From assembly GCA_039930465.1 (NCBI GenBank), contig JBDTTU010000001.1, positions 69,191 through 133,190 of the forward strand: a stretch of DNA of 64,000 bases, written 5' to 3'. Within the stretch, counting starts at the first letter, position 1. Each line of letters starts with the position of its first letter. The notes under the pieces are model-generated. The model searched no databases and was not told where the DNA came from. It saw only the letters and a program-made list of their open reading frames with translations. The position numbers and the translations under genes were made by a program. Of this stretch, positions 27,344-35,408 are shown one piece after another. The stretch is from LMDS01 sp039930465 (lineage in GTDB: Bacteria; Pseudomonadota; Gammaproteobacteria; Burkholderiales; Burkholderiaceae_C).

Positions 27344-27374
27344 AAACCCGGCCGAGGCCGGGTTTCTTTTTTTT
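27344..27374 (+). terminator. Rho-independent terminator after fba
   Basis: An inverted repeat AAACCCGGC / GCCGGGTTT with a four-base loop (CGAG) is followed by TTTC and a run of eight T. The GC-rich stem plus T-run is a textbook intrinsic terminator for fba, the clearest one in the window. Confidence 0.93.
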
Positions 27375-27383
27375 CGCGGTTAC

Positions 27384-27389
27384 TACAAT
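27384..27389 (+). promoter_or_regulatory. candidate -10 element upstream of purC
   Basis: TACAAT ten bases after the fba terminator T-run and 58 bp before the purC start. Its -35 would fall inside the terminator hairpin, and no good match is seen there. Confidence 0.3.
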
Positions 27390-27446
27390 CGATTGACTCT
27401 ATCGAACCGCTGCGAGGAGTGCCTTGCACCTCGCCGAAAGAACGCC

Positions 27447-28343
27447 ATGACCCCTGCGCTGCTGACATCGTCCATCACCTCGTTGCCGCTGCTCGCAAGT
27501 GGCAAGGTTCGCGACAACTACGCCGTCGGCAAAGACCGCCTGTTGATGGTGGCGACCGACCGGCTCAGCGCTTTCGACGTGGTGATGCGGCAGCCGATCC
27601 CTGGCAAGGGCAGGCTGCTCACCCAGATGGCGCTGTTCTGGTTTGCGCACCTGCAGCACATTGTGCCCAACCACCTGACCGGCGACGACCCCGAGAGCGT
27701 GGTGGCGCCCAACGAGCGTGAGCAGGTACGAGGCCGCTCGATGCTCGTCAAGCGACTTCGGCCGGTGCCCATCGAGGCGGTGGTACGCGGGTATCTGGCC
27801 GGCAGTGGTTGGAAGGAGTATCAGCAGAACCAGCAAGTGTGTGGCGTCGCACTGCCGCCAGGCCTGAAAAACGCGAGCAAACTGGCCGAGCCGATCTTCA
27901 CGCCAGCCACCAAGGCGGAGATGGGCGACCACGACGAGAACATCGGTTTCGAGCGCATGTCCGAGATCATCGGCCGGGAACTGGCAGAGAAGATCCGCGC
28001 AGTGTCGATCCGTTTGTATTCGGAGGCCGCCGCGAAGGCGCTTGCCAAAGGCATCATCATCGCCGACACGAAGTTCGAGTTCGGGCTGGATGACGACGGC
28101 AGGCTGACCCTGATGGACGAAGTGCTGACCCCCGACTCATCGCGGTTCTGGCCGGTGGAAGAGTATGCCGAAGGTGGTAACCCGCCGAGCTACGACAAGC
28201 AGTTCGTTCGCGACTGGCTGGACGCAGCCAAGATTGCCGGGCAGCCATGGAACAAGCAGGTGCCGGCGCCCGACTTGCCGGAGGAAGTCGTGCTCCGAAC
28301 GGCAAGAACCTATGACGAAGCGCTGCGGCGTTTGACCGCATGA
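27447..28343 (+). CDS. purC: phosphoribosylaminoimidazole-succinocarboxamide synthase
   Basis: ATP-dependent step 8 of purine synthesis: joins aspartate to CAIR to give SAICAR. It has 298 residues, the longer eukaryote/beta-proteobacterial form, with SGKVRDNYAVG at the N-terminus, VKRLRPVPIEAVVRGYLAGSG and DTKFEFG and LMDEVLTPDSSRFW. The last base pairs overlap the next gene (ATGA), so that gene is probably translated with purC. purE and purK lie 3.3 kb further on. Confidence 0.97.
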   Translation: MTPALLTSSITSLPLLASGKVRDNYAVGKDRLLMVATDRLSAFDVVMRQPIPGKGRLLTQMALFWFAHLQHIVPNHLTGDDPESVVAPNEREQVRGRSMLVKRLRPVPIEAVVRGYLAGSGWKEYQQNQQVCGVALPPGLKNASKLAEPIFTPATKAEMGDHDENIGFERMSEIIGRELAEKIRAVSIRLYSEAAAKALAKGIIIADTKFEFGLDDDGRLTLMDEVLTPDSSRFWPVEEYAEGGNPPSYDKQFVRDWLDAAKIAGQPWNKQVPAPDLPEEVVLRTARTYDEALRRLTA

Positions 28344-29452
28344 AGCCCTCCCGCCTGCTCTTGCGCCTGGAGGCCGGCATTGCAAATGCCAAATACGAGC
28401 TCGAAGCCGATTGCTTGCGAGCCGAACGCGCTGCATATTTGGCGCGGCTCGGGCGGTTTGAGGAGGTGAGAGCTGAACTGAATGCATTGCGCGAGCGCTA
28501 CGAAGATCGGCCGAACGTTCAGATGAGTGTGTGGCTGAATCTGGTTGAAGGATTGACAATCCACTCTAAAGAGATGGGTCAGGCGGCGCGTGACAAAGTC
28601 CTTCGGGCCCATGCGCTTAGTGGCGCCGCCGGACTCGTGCAAATGCGTGCGCTAAGTGCCGCCTGGTTGGCGCACATGGATTTTTTGCTCGCAGATATCG
28701 TCTCCATGGCGCGACATGCTGAAGAGGCCTTGACTCTCGCCGACGAGTCGCATGATTCAGCCCGTGCTCGTGCTTGTTTGGTCGTGGCGCAGGGTTACCA
28801 CCAAGGAGGGCGATTGGATTTAGCTCTTCCGTGGTACTTTTCTGCTAGGCAGCACGCGATTTCGGACGGCGACGACGCTATGTTGAGTGCGCTCATGCAT
28901 AACATGGCCTGGCTTCGAGCGAGTAATCTCCGGCAAGAACAAGTTCTTGGAACACGACCTTCCGGTGAAAGCGACTTTGCTCTTTTGAGTGCCCAGTCGA
29001 CTGCGCATTACGACTTGCTAGTGGGAGCCACGAACCTCCAGGGCCATATTCCCATCTTGCAGGCGAAATTGTTGGTTTCGACCGGGCGAGCGCGGGATGC
29101 CCTTGTTCTCTTCGATGAGCATCTTCAAACTGTGCTTCGGCAGGGATTGGGTCGCTTGCAAGCGGATCTGATTGCTGATAGAGCTTGGTGCCGAGTGCAA
29201 CTAGGGCAAATCACAGAGGCAAGGGACGACGCCGATTTGGCGGAATCGAATATCGCCGTCGATGGGCAGTTCGATGATCGAGCCTTTGCGCACAGCCGTC
29301 TAGTGGAGGTATTTTCAGCGCTAGGAGACTCTGAGGCCGCGGAACGTCATCAAAGACAGGCGGATACCGCATGGCGTGGGTACGTTGATTTCCAGACTAC
29401 ATTGATTTCCCTGTTGAATGGGCTGTCTGCAAAAATTAATAATGAGGTTTGA
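28340..29452 (+). CDS. TPR-like helical repeat protein, unknown function
   Basis: A 370-residue, helix-rich protein with repeated 34-residue-like units (for example AAYLARLGRFEEVRAELNALRERY, RACLVVAQGYHQGGRLDLALPWYFSA in pieces, SRLVEVFSALGDSEAAERHQRQAD in pieces), which I read as degenerate tetratricopeptide repeats. There is no signal peptide, membrane segment or catalytic motif. Its start overlaps the purC stop (ATGA). Base composition is visibly lower in GC than its neighbours: a 60-base sample at 28681 has 32 G/C, against 39 in a purC sample at 27541. An insertion sequence lies 4 bp after its stop. Likely a protein-interaction scaffold; the partner is unknown. Confidence 0.75.
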   Translation: MKPSRLLLRLEAGIANAKYELEADCLRAERAAYLARLGRFEEVRAELNALRERYEDRPNVQMSVWLNLVEGLTIHSKEMGQAARDKVLRAHALSGAAGLVQMRALSAAWLAHMDFLLADIVSMARHAEEALTLADESHDSARARACLVVAQGYHQGGRLDLALPWYFSARQHAISDGDDAMLSALMHNMAWLRASNLRQEQVLGTRPSGESDFALLSAQSTAHYDLLVGATNLQGHIPILQAKLLVSTGRARDALVLFDEHLQTVLRQGLGRLQADLIADRAWCRVQLGQITEARDDADLAESNIAVDGQFDDRAFAHSRLVEVFSALGDSEAAERHQRQADTAWRGYVDFQTTLISLLNGLSAKINNEV

Positions 29453-29453
29453 C

Positions 29454-29456
29454 TAA
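29454..29456. repeat. target-site duplication TAA, left copy
   Basis: TAA directly before the left inverted repeat, matching TAA at 30394-30396 directly after the right one. A three-base duplication is within the range reported for IS5-family elements. It lies one base after the TPR gene stop codon, so the gene was not cut. Confidence 0.7.
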
Positions 29457-29473
29457 GAAGTTATCCGTAAATA
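29457..29473 (+). repeat. left terminal inverted repeat of the IS
   Basis: GAAGTTATCCGTAAATA, identical to the reverse complement of the right end. Confidence 0.92.
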
Positions 29474-29521
29474 GTACACTACCGTTCCGAGCCGCTCAAC
29501 ACGCGGTGACGGGGCGATGGC

Positions 29522-30389
29522 ATGGCAACACGCAAGCGGGTGGAATCGTGGGTAGTGACAGATGATTTCTGGGCTCGCGTCGAGCCGCTGATCCCGTCAC
29601 GGGAGCGCTCGTCGAGCAAGGAGTACTTGCGCAAAGCGGGCGCTGGGCGACCGCCCAAGCCAGCGCGGCAGGTGTTCGAGGCGGTCGTATATGTACTGCG
29701 TACCGGCTGCCAGTGGAAGGCGTTGCCCAAGGAGAGATTTGGCAGCGCGAGCGCCATTCACAAGCGCTTCCTGGAGTGGGAGGCCGCCGGGGTGTTTGAA
29801 TCGATATGGCAAGCCGGCCTTGCCGAGTACGACCAGATGGAAGGTATCTCCTGGCGATGGCAGAGCATCGACGCCGCCATGTTCAAAGCGCCGCTGGCGC
29901 AAGAGGCCGTCGGACCCAACCCGACGGATCGGGGAAAAAAAGGGAAGCAAGCGACACCTGCTGGTGGACGGTCGTGGCGTCCCGTTGTCGCTCGTCGTGA
30001 CCGGAGCGAATCGACATGACGTTACCCAGCTCGATGCGGTGCTTTGCGCGATCATGGTCAAGCGCAAGACGCCAAGCGCTCGACGCAGCAAGCACCTTTG
30101 TGCCGACAACGGCTACCGAGGTTGGCGCGCGTTGGAGATCATCGAATCGCATGGCTACATTCCTCACGTCGTGGGCCGAAGCGCAGAGGCTCAAGCCAAG
30201 CGGAGAAACCCAACGAAGAAGGCGCGACGCTGGGTGGTCGAGGTCTGCCACAGTTGGTTCAACCGCTTCCGCAAGTTGCTTGTCTGGTACGAAAAGCTGG
30301 AGCGCAGCTTCGTCGCACTCAATCACTTCGCTGCCGCGATCATCGCGTTTCGCAAGGTCAAACTGACGGTTAACATTATTTACGGATAA
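29522..30389 (+). CDS. IS5-family transposase in two overlapping frames
   Basis: The first frame (29522-30019) starts MATRKRVESWVVTDDFW and holds the N-terminal DNA-binding part and SIDAAMFKAPLAQEA with the first catalytic Asp. The rest of the catalytic domain lies in the next frame (+1 relative), ending at 30389: GSKRHLLVDGRGVPL, GANRHD with the second Asp, ADNGYRG, and YEKLERSFVALNHF with the Glu. The join is at a run of seven A (29935-29941) between GGGG and GGG, giving DRGKKGSKRHLL when one base is skipped. About 288 residues result. This may be programmed frameshifting or transcriptional slippage, as proposed for IS427-type elements, or an inactivating indel. The stop codon lies within the right inverted repeat. 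Confidence 0.85.
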
Positions 30390-30393
30390 CTTC
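30377..30393 (-). repeat. right terminal inverted repeat of the IS
   Basis: Reverse complement reads GAAGTTATCCGTAAATA, identical to the left end over 17 bp. TAA follows at 30394-30396. Confidence 0.92.
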
Positions 30394-30396
30394 TAA

Positions 30397-30578
30397 GGCA
30401 ACGTCGCTCAAGTTTGCGATAGCGTTCTGATGTACTTTGCAGATTGATGTAGCAACGGACCCTTGCCGCAATTGAGTGCTATCTCCACTGGACTGGACAC
30501 GGAATCGAGCGGCTGTCCCAACTTCTTTGAGCATAAACACCAGTTTTTTGATAACAATGTCGCAGATCGGGAGCGTGG
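30397..30578. other. intergenic segment with no gene recognised
   Basis: About 180 bp between the IS and the 3' end of the thioredoxin-TPR gene. It is lower in GC than the surroundings, like the TPR gene on the other side of the IS, and no frame gives a recognisable protein. It holds the sequence that originally followed the TPR gene before the IS landed. Confidence 0.6.
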
Positions 30579-31523
30579 TTAAAACAAAGCCATACTCAAT
30601 TTCCGTCGATAAGCGTCCGCTACGGAATCACCAGACTTCCGACTGTCAACATCGGCGATTTCAAGCGTACCTTTGGGGGCGGCAATTTCGGCCTTCACAA
30701 CCGCGGGCTTCCTCATGACCTCCAGCGTCGCGACATACACTTTCCTTGCAATTTCGCCATTCCAAGCCTTGTCGCGCATCACGATTTCGAGCAATTCGTC
30801 CATCGCCAGCGTGAACTGCTTGCTGGCCAAGTGGACCTGCGCCAGTTCGAAGCGCGCCGCAAAGTCGCGTTTGTCGTGGGCAATGGCTTGCCTGATTGCT
30901 TCGGGCGCGCGTGCGTGCATTGCCGCTTCGCATGCGTCCAGCCAGTGCCTGCAAGCGTCGAGGCGAGCATGCGGCAACACGCGCGCGGCCACCGGTTCGT
31001 AGGCGCGGCGTGCGTCGGCGATGTGGCCTGCGCTCAAAAGTGCGTGCAGGTAGTCGCCCCGGGTGTCATCGTTGCCTGGGTTGATCGCCAGCGCAGCGCG
31101 CAATTTTTCGATCGCGCTGTCGACGTCGCCTTCGGCGAGCAATGCTTCGGCTTCGCCCACCTCTTCTTCGGCGGCAGCCTCCGTTGCACTGGGCACGTGC
31201 TTGTCGAGAAAGGCCCGTACTTCGGACTCCGGCAGCGCGCCCACGAAGCCGTCGACCGGTTGCCCGCCTTTGAACAAGACACAGAACGGGATGCTGCGAA
31301 CCCCGAACATCTGCGACAGCTGCCCGGCGATTTCGGGCTGGTCGTCGGAATTGAGCTTGGCCAGCTTGAAGCGGCCAGCATAAGCCGTCTCGAGCTTTTC
31401 GAGCAGCGGGCCAAGGGCCTTGCACGGGCCGCACCAGGGCGCCCAGATGTCGAGCAGCACCGGCTGATGGGTCGACGCCGTGATCAGGTCGGGTTCAAAA
31501 TTTTGCAGCGAAATATCGAGCAT
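30579..31523 (-). CDS. thioredoxin-TPR protein (CnoX/YbbN-like)
   Basis: A 314-residue cytosolic protein: a thioredoxin domain in residues 1-110 with the full active site WCGPC (30-34) and the cis-proline region VRSIPFCVLF, then a helical TPR-like domain (about 125-285) and a tail ending YRRKLSMALF. This is the layout of YbbN/CnoX, a holdase that protects proteins from oxidation and hands them to GroEL. Unlike E. coli YbbN, which lacks the first active-site Cys, this one keeps both and could be redox active. It is transcribed opposite to purC and purE and interrupts that cluster. Confidence 0.88.
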   Translation of the reverse strand: MLDISLQNFEPDLITASTHQPVLLDIWAPWCGPCKALGPLLEKLETAYAGRFKLAKLNSDDQPEIAGQLSQMFGVRSIPFCVLFKGGQPVDGFVGALPESEVRAFLDKHVPSATEAAAEEEVGEAEALLAEGDVDSAIEKLRAALAINPGNDDTRGDYLHALLSAGHIADARRAYEPVAARVLPHARLDACRHWLDACEAAMHARAPEAIRQAIAHDKRDFAARFELAQVHLASKQFTLAMDELLEIVMRDKAWNGEIARKVYVATLEVMRKPAVVKAEIAAPKGTLEIADVDSRKSGDSVADAYRRKLSMALF

Positions 31524-31578
31524 GTTCGGGGGTTCCGTGTCGGGTCCGGGCGGGTGCTGAAGCTGGCGGCGCGACGCC

Positions 31579-31584
31579 TACAAT
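31579..31584 (+). promoter_or_regulatory. candidate -10 element upstream of purE
   Basis: TACAAT 30 bp before the purE start, in the 91-bp gap between the divergent thioredoxin-TPR gene and purE. No clear -35. Position and spacing suit a purE-purK-sua5 promoter. Confidence 0.4.
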
Positions 31585-31614
31585 TCAAGGCTGATCAGCA
31601 CCTTGGAGCGAGCC

Positions 31615-32112
31615 TTGAGCAGCGCCCCTGTTGTGGTCGGCGTGTTGATGGGCTCCAGCAGTGACTGGGACACCCTGCGTGCCGCCACCGAGATTCTCGC
31701 CGAGTTCGGCATCGCTTTCGAAGCCCGCGTCGTCTCGGCACACCGCATGCCCGATGACATGTTTTCGTACGCACAGTCTGCCGCCGAGCGCGGCCTGAAG
31801 GCGATCATCGCCGGGGCAGGCGGTGCTGCGCACCTGCCCGGCATGCTGGCCGCAAAGACCACCGTGCCGGTGTTGGGCGTGCCCGTGGCCAGCAAACACC
31901 TGAGTGGCGTCGATTCGCTTCACTCGATCGTGCAGATGCCCAAGGGCATTCCCGTGGCCACCTTCGCGATCGGGGCGGCGGGTGCGGCCAATGCGGCCCT
32001 GTTCGTGGTCGCGATGCTGGCCAACGAAGACCCTGCGTTACGCGCCCGGCTCGAAGCGTATCGCGCGCGCCAGACCGACGCGGCGCGCCTGATGACGGCC
32101 GATCTCAAGTGA
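31615..32112 (+). CDS. purE: N5-carboxyaminoimidazole ribonucleotide mutase
   Basis: Class I PurE, which converts N5-CAIR to CAIR in purine synthesis. It has 165 residues with VVGVLMGSSSDWDT, SAHRMPDDM, IIAGAGGAAHLPGM and VPVASKHLSGVDSLHSIVQMP. No ATG is available; I chose the TTG at 31615 because a GGAG lies 6 bp upstream and the N-terminus then matches the family. It overlaps purK by 4 bp. Confidence 0.95.
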   Translation: MSSAPVVVGVLMGSSSDWDTLRAATEILAEFGIAFEARVVSAHRMPDDMFSYAQSAAERGLKAIIAGAGGAAHLPGMLAAKTTVPVLGVPVASKHLSGVDSLHSIVQMPKGIPVATFAIGAAGAANAALFVVAMLANEDPALRARLEAYRARQTDAARLMTADLK

Positions 32113-33299
32113 AGGCTGGGGCGACCGCCGCCGCTGCGGCCATGCCTTTCATCGCCCCGGGTGCCACGCTTGGCGTGATGGGCGGTGGCCAACTGGCGCG
32201 CATGTTCGTGCATGCCGCACAGCAGATGGGTTATGCCACCGCCGTGCTAGATGCCGACCCCGCAAGCCCCGCCGGGCTGGTGGCGCACCATCACGTCCAG
32301 GCCGACTACCTCGATGCCGCCGGCTTGGCCGAGCTGGGGCGGCTCAGCGCCGCCGTCACCACCGAGTTCGAGAACGTTCCGGCAGCGTCGCTCGAACTGC
32401 TGGCCGCCATGCGGCCGGTTGCGCCGGCCGGCGCTGCAGTGGCCATTTGCCAGGACCGCGCAGCCGAGAAAGCGCACTTCGAACGCAGTGGCGTGGCCTG
32501 CGCGCCGCATGCGCTGATCATCACCGCCAAGCAGCTCGACGCCGTTTCTGCCGAGCTGTTGCCCGGCATCCTGAAGACCACCCGCCTGGGCTACGACGGC
32601 AAGGGCCAGGCGCGCGTGGCCAACCGTGCCGAGCTCGCGGCGGCCTGGTCCCGGCTCGGTGGCGTGCCCTGTGTGCTCGAAAAGAGGCTGCCGCTCTCCT
32701 TCGAGCTCAGCGTGATCGTGGCCCGCAGCGCGGTGGGCGAGATGGTTCACTTTCCGGTGCAGCAGAACCTGCACCGCAACGGCATTCTGGCTGTCACCGT
32801 GGTGCCGGCGCCAGCGATCTCCCCCGCGCTTCAGCAGCGCGCGGTGGCCGCCGCTCGAAGCGTGGCGGCCACGCTCGACTATGTCGGCGTGTTGTGCGTC
32901 GAATTCTTCGTGCTGGCCGACGGTGCACTCGTGGTCAATGAAATGGCGCCGCGCCCACACAACTCCGGCCACTACAGCATCGATGCCTGCGATGTGTCGC
33001 AATTCGACCTGCAGGTGCGGGCCATGACTGCTGCGCCGCTGGTCGCGCCGCGCCAGCATTCGCCCTGCGTGATGCTCAACCTGCTCGGCGATCTGTGGTT
33101 CCGCAAGGGTTCGCAGGAAGTCGCGCCCGACTGGGCAGCCGTGCTCGAGTTGCCCGGGGTGCACCTGCACCTCTACGGCAAGGCCAGCGCGCGGCCGGGG
33201 CGCAAGATGGGCCACCTCACCGTGACCGCGGCCAGCGCCGAAGCAGCCGACGCGGTGGCGCGCCAGATTGCGGTGTGGCTTGGCATCGAGGCCTGGTGA
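32109..33299 (+). CDS. purK: 5-(carboxyamino)imidazole ribonucleotide synthase
   Basis: ATP-grasp enzyme that makes N5-CAIR from AIR, bicarbonate and ATP, the substrate for PurE. It has 396 residues with the N-terminal GVMGGGQLARM, LKTTRLGYDGKGQ in the ATP-grasp region and NEMAPRPHNSGHYSIDAC. The start is a GTG overlapping the purE stop (GTGA). sua5 follows after 3 bp. Confidence 0.96.
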   Translation: MKAGATAAAAAMPFIAPGATLGVMGGGQLARMFVHAAQQMGYATAVLDADPASPAGLVAHHHVQADYLDAAGLAELGRLSAAVTTEFENVPAASLELLAAMRPVAPAGAAVAICQDRAAEKAHFERSGVACAPHALIITAKQLDAVSAELLPGILKTTRLGYDGKGQARVANRAELAAAWSRLGGVPCVLEKRLPLSFELSVIVARSAVGEMVHFPVQQNLHRNGILAVTVVPAPAISPALQQRAVAAARSVAATLDYVGVLCVEFFVLADGALVVNEMAPRPHNSGHYSIDACDVSQFDLQVRAMTAAPLVAPRQHSPCVMLNLLGDLWFRKGSQEVAPDWAAVLELPGVHLHLYGKASARPGRKMGHLTVTAASAEAADAVARQIAVWLGIEAW

Positions 33300-33302
33300 G
33301 TC

Positions 33303-34283
33303 GTGCTGCTTGACGGGCAAGTCGAGGCTGATGTCGAGCGCGCAGCCGCGTTGCTTGCCGATGGCGACCTGGTCGCCTTCCCCACCGAGACCGTCTATGG
33401 CCTCGGCGCGCGCGCCGACGACGACCGTGCGGTGTCGAAGATCTTCAGCGCCAAAGGTCGGCCCGCAAACCACCCGCTGATCGTGCACGTTGCCGAGCCT
33501 GCCGACGCCGCTCGGTTCGTTTCGCACATGCCGCCGCTCGCACAGCGCCTGATCGACGTGTTCTGGCCCGGGCCGCTGACGGTCATCGTGCCGCGTGCCG
33601 ACGGCATTGGCGCCGTGGCCGCTGGCGGGCAGCCGAGCATTGGCTTGCGCTGCCCGTCGCATCCAGTGGCCCGGGCCTTGTTGCTGGCCGCGCGCGAGCG
33701 TGGAGTAGCCGGCGTGGCCGGGCCCAGCGCCAACCGCTTCGGCCGCGTCAGCCCGACCCAGGCCGCCCATGTGCTGGCCGAGTTCGACCCGCCGGTCGCG
33801 GTGCTCGACGGCGGCGCCTGCAGCGTCGGCATCGAGTCAAGCATCGTCGACTGTTCGCGGGGCCACGCGGTGCTGTTGCGGCCCGGGGTGTTGACCCGCG
33901 CGCGCATCGAGGCGGCGGCGGGCGAGCCCTTGCTCGAACCCGACGACCTGGCCCCGCGCGCCTCCGGCACGCTGGCGGCGCACTACGCGCCGAACGCCCG
34001 GCTGCGGCTGATGTCGACCCAGATGCTTGCCACGGCTTTACAGATGCTCGCGCAAGAGTCGCTGAGCCTGGCGGTATATTCGCGCAGCCTGCCGCTGAAC
34101 CTGGCGCCACGTGTGCGGCACCGTCGCATGCCGGTTTCTCCCGAGCAGGCGGCACAGGAATTGTTCAGCGTGGTGCGCGAACTCGACGCCGAGGGCGTGC
34201 AGCTCATCTGGGTCGAAGAGCCGCCGCCTGGCCCCGAATGGGACGGCGTTCGCGATCGGCTGCAGCGAGCCGCCTCTGCCTGA
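33303..34283 (+). CDS. L-threonylcarbamoyladenylate synthase (Sua5 type)
   Basis: Makes threonylcarbamoyl-AMP from threonine, bicarbonate and ATP, the first step of the t6A37 tRNA modification completed by TsaB/TsaD; tsaB is also in this window. It has 326 residues: a YrdC-like catalytic domain (FPTETVYGLGARA, IFSAKGRPANHPLIVH, GPSANRFGRVSPTQ) and a C-terminal Sua5 domain, so it is the long Sua5 form rather than short TsaC. The start is a GTG, 3 bp after purK, making it the last gene of purE-purK-sua5. Confidence 0.93.
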   Translation: MLLDGQVEADVERAAALLADGDLVAFPTETVYGLGARADDDRAVSKIFSAKGRPANHPLIVHVAEPADAARFVSHMPPLAQRLIDVFWPGPLTVIVPRADGIGAVAAGGQPSIGLRCPSHPVARALLLAARERGVAGVAGPSANRFGRVSPTQAAHVLAEFDPPVAVLDGGACSVGIESSIVDCSRGHAVLLRPGVLTRARIEAAAGEPLLEPDDLAPRASGTLAAHYAPNARLRLMSTQMLATALQMLAQESLSLAVYSRSLPLNLAPRVRHRRMPVSPEQAAQELFSVVRELDAEGVQLIWVEEPPPGPEWDGVRDRLQRAASA

Positions 34284-34346
34284 CCGAACCTTCTCGCCCC
34301 AACCCTCTCCCACCCTCACCCCGCAGTTGAATTTTCGGAGCCTTGA

Positions 34347-35336
34347 ATGAAGTCGAATGTATTTGAATGGGTCCGCCCGGCGCTATTCGCCGCGGTGGCG
34401 GGGGCGGCGCTGCTGTCCGCTTGCGGTGGGGGTGAACAGGCCGAGACCTTTCGTGCCAACCGCGTGCTCGCGTTCGGCGACGAGACCAGCTTCATCGACA
34501 CCGACCACAGCAAGTACAGCGTCAACGCGGTGCAGTTCGCCGACAACACTCAGCTCGACTGCAGCAGCAACCCGATCTGGATCCAGACCGTCGCGGCCGT
34601 CTACGGCCTGGTGTTTCCGGAATGCAACCTGCTGCCCGTGGAGTCGCCCGTCAGCCGCATCTACGCGACCGTCGGCGCGCGGGTGGCCGGTATCGAGGCG
34701 CAGGTCAACCGGCACATCGCCAGCGGCGGCTTCACGTCGAAAGACATCGTGACGATGCTGGTTGGCGCGAACGACATCCTCGACCAGTACGCGCAGTACC
34801 CCGACGTGCCCGAGGAGCAACTGACGATCAACGTCGAGCAGGCCGGCGCCGTCCTGGCCGCGCAGGTCAACCGCATCGCGAACCTGGACGCGAAGGTGTT
34901 GCTGTCGACCACGCCCGACATGGGCTACACGCCCTTCGCGCTGACTGAAGAAGCCGCCAACCCCGGCCGCGCCGCGCTGCTGTCGCGCCTGAGCGCACGT
35001 TTCAACGCCAAGCTGCGCGCCAACATCATGAACGATGGCCGCAAGATCGGTTTGATCAAGCTCGACGAGTATGTGAGCGGCGTTGCGAAGGCCCGCCTCG
35101 CCGGCGGCGGCATCTTCGTCAACACGACGCTTGCTGCGTGTCTGCCAACGTCGCCGCTGCCCAGCTGCACCACGCAGACCCTGGGCACCGACGCTGCGGC
35201 GGTGCCGCCGCCGGCCACACCCACTGTGGCCGATGGCATCACCTGGCTCTGGGCCGACGCCACGCACCTGAGTGCGGGCGGCCACATCAGCCTGGGTTCG
35301 CTGGCCGTGACCCGGGCCCTGAACAACCCGTTCTGA
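34347..35336 (+). CDS. SGNH-like lipoprotein with altered GDSL motif
   Basis: A 329-residue lipoprotein (lipobox LSAC, Cys26). The SGNH hydrolase frame is recognisable: block I reads FGDETSF (43-49), block III VGANDIL and the C-terminal DATHLSAGGH. In a normal enzyme block I is GDSL with the nucleophile Ser; here Glu and Thr replace Ser and Leu, though Ser48 is nearby, so activity is doubtful. It resembles the GDSL lipoprotein at 36125-37219 along its length (for example VNRHIAS against INRHLAS, and TPDMGYTPFA against LPDVSQTPFG). A CGGAG ribosome site precedes the ATG. Location is probably the periplasm or outer membrane. Confidence 0.75.
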   Translation: MKSNVFEWVRPALFAAVAGAALLSACGGGEQAETFRANRVLAFGDETSFIDTDHSKYSVNAVQFADNTQLDCSSNPIWIQTVAAVYGLVFPECNLLPVESPVSRIYATVGARVAGIEAQVNRHIASGGFTSKDIVTMLVGANDILDQYAQYPDVPEEQLTINVEQAGAVLAAQVNRIANLDAKVLLSTTPDMGYTPFALTEEAANPGRAALLSRLSARFNAKLRANIMNDGRKIGLIKLDEYVSGVAKARLAGGGIFVNTTLAACLPTSPLPSCTTQTLGTDAAAVPPPATPTVADGITWLWADATHLSAGGHISLGSLAVTRALNNPF

Positions 35337-35350
35337 GCCGGTGAACGGAA

Positions 35351-35367
35351 GGTGCCTGCTCGGCACC
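35351..35367. terminator. hairpin between convergent genes
   Basis: GGTGCC-TGCTC-GGCACC forms a 6-bp stem, and a second GC-rich hairpin (CTGCGC/GCGCAG) follows, both between the converging SGNH and ompW genes. There is no T-run, so intrinsic termination is uncertain. Confidence 0.3.
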
Positions 35368-35408
35368 GCAGGCGCTGCGCTCCGGCCTGAGCTTCGGCGC
35401 AGCCTGCC

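Larger units (their letters stand above)
29457..30393 (+). mobile_element. IS5-family insertion sequence (IS427-like), 937 bp
   Basis: The element is bounded by perfect 17-bp inverted repeats (GAAGTTATCCGTAAATA at both ends) and flanked by TAA on each side. It carries one transposase gene split over two frames. Length, inverted repeats and split transposase fit the IS427 subgroup of IS5. The fresh target duplication and perfect ends suggest a fairly recent insertion. I see only this one copy in the window. Confidence 0.92.

Noticed and set aside
30476..30718. A plus-strand 80-codon frame after the IS
   Set aside because: It overlaps the 3' end of the thioredoxin-TPR gene in antisense and has no ribosome site or recognised sequence.
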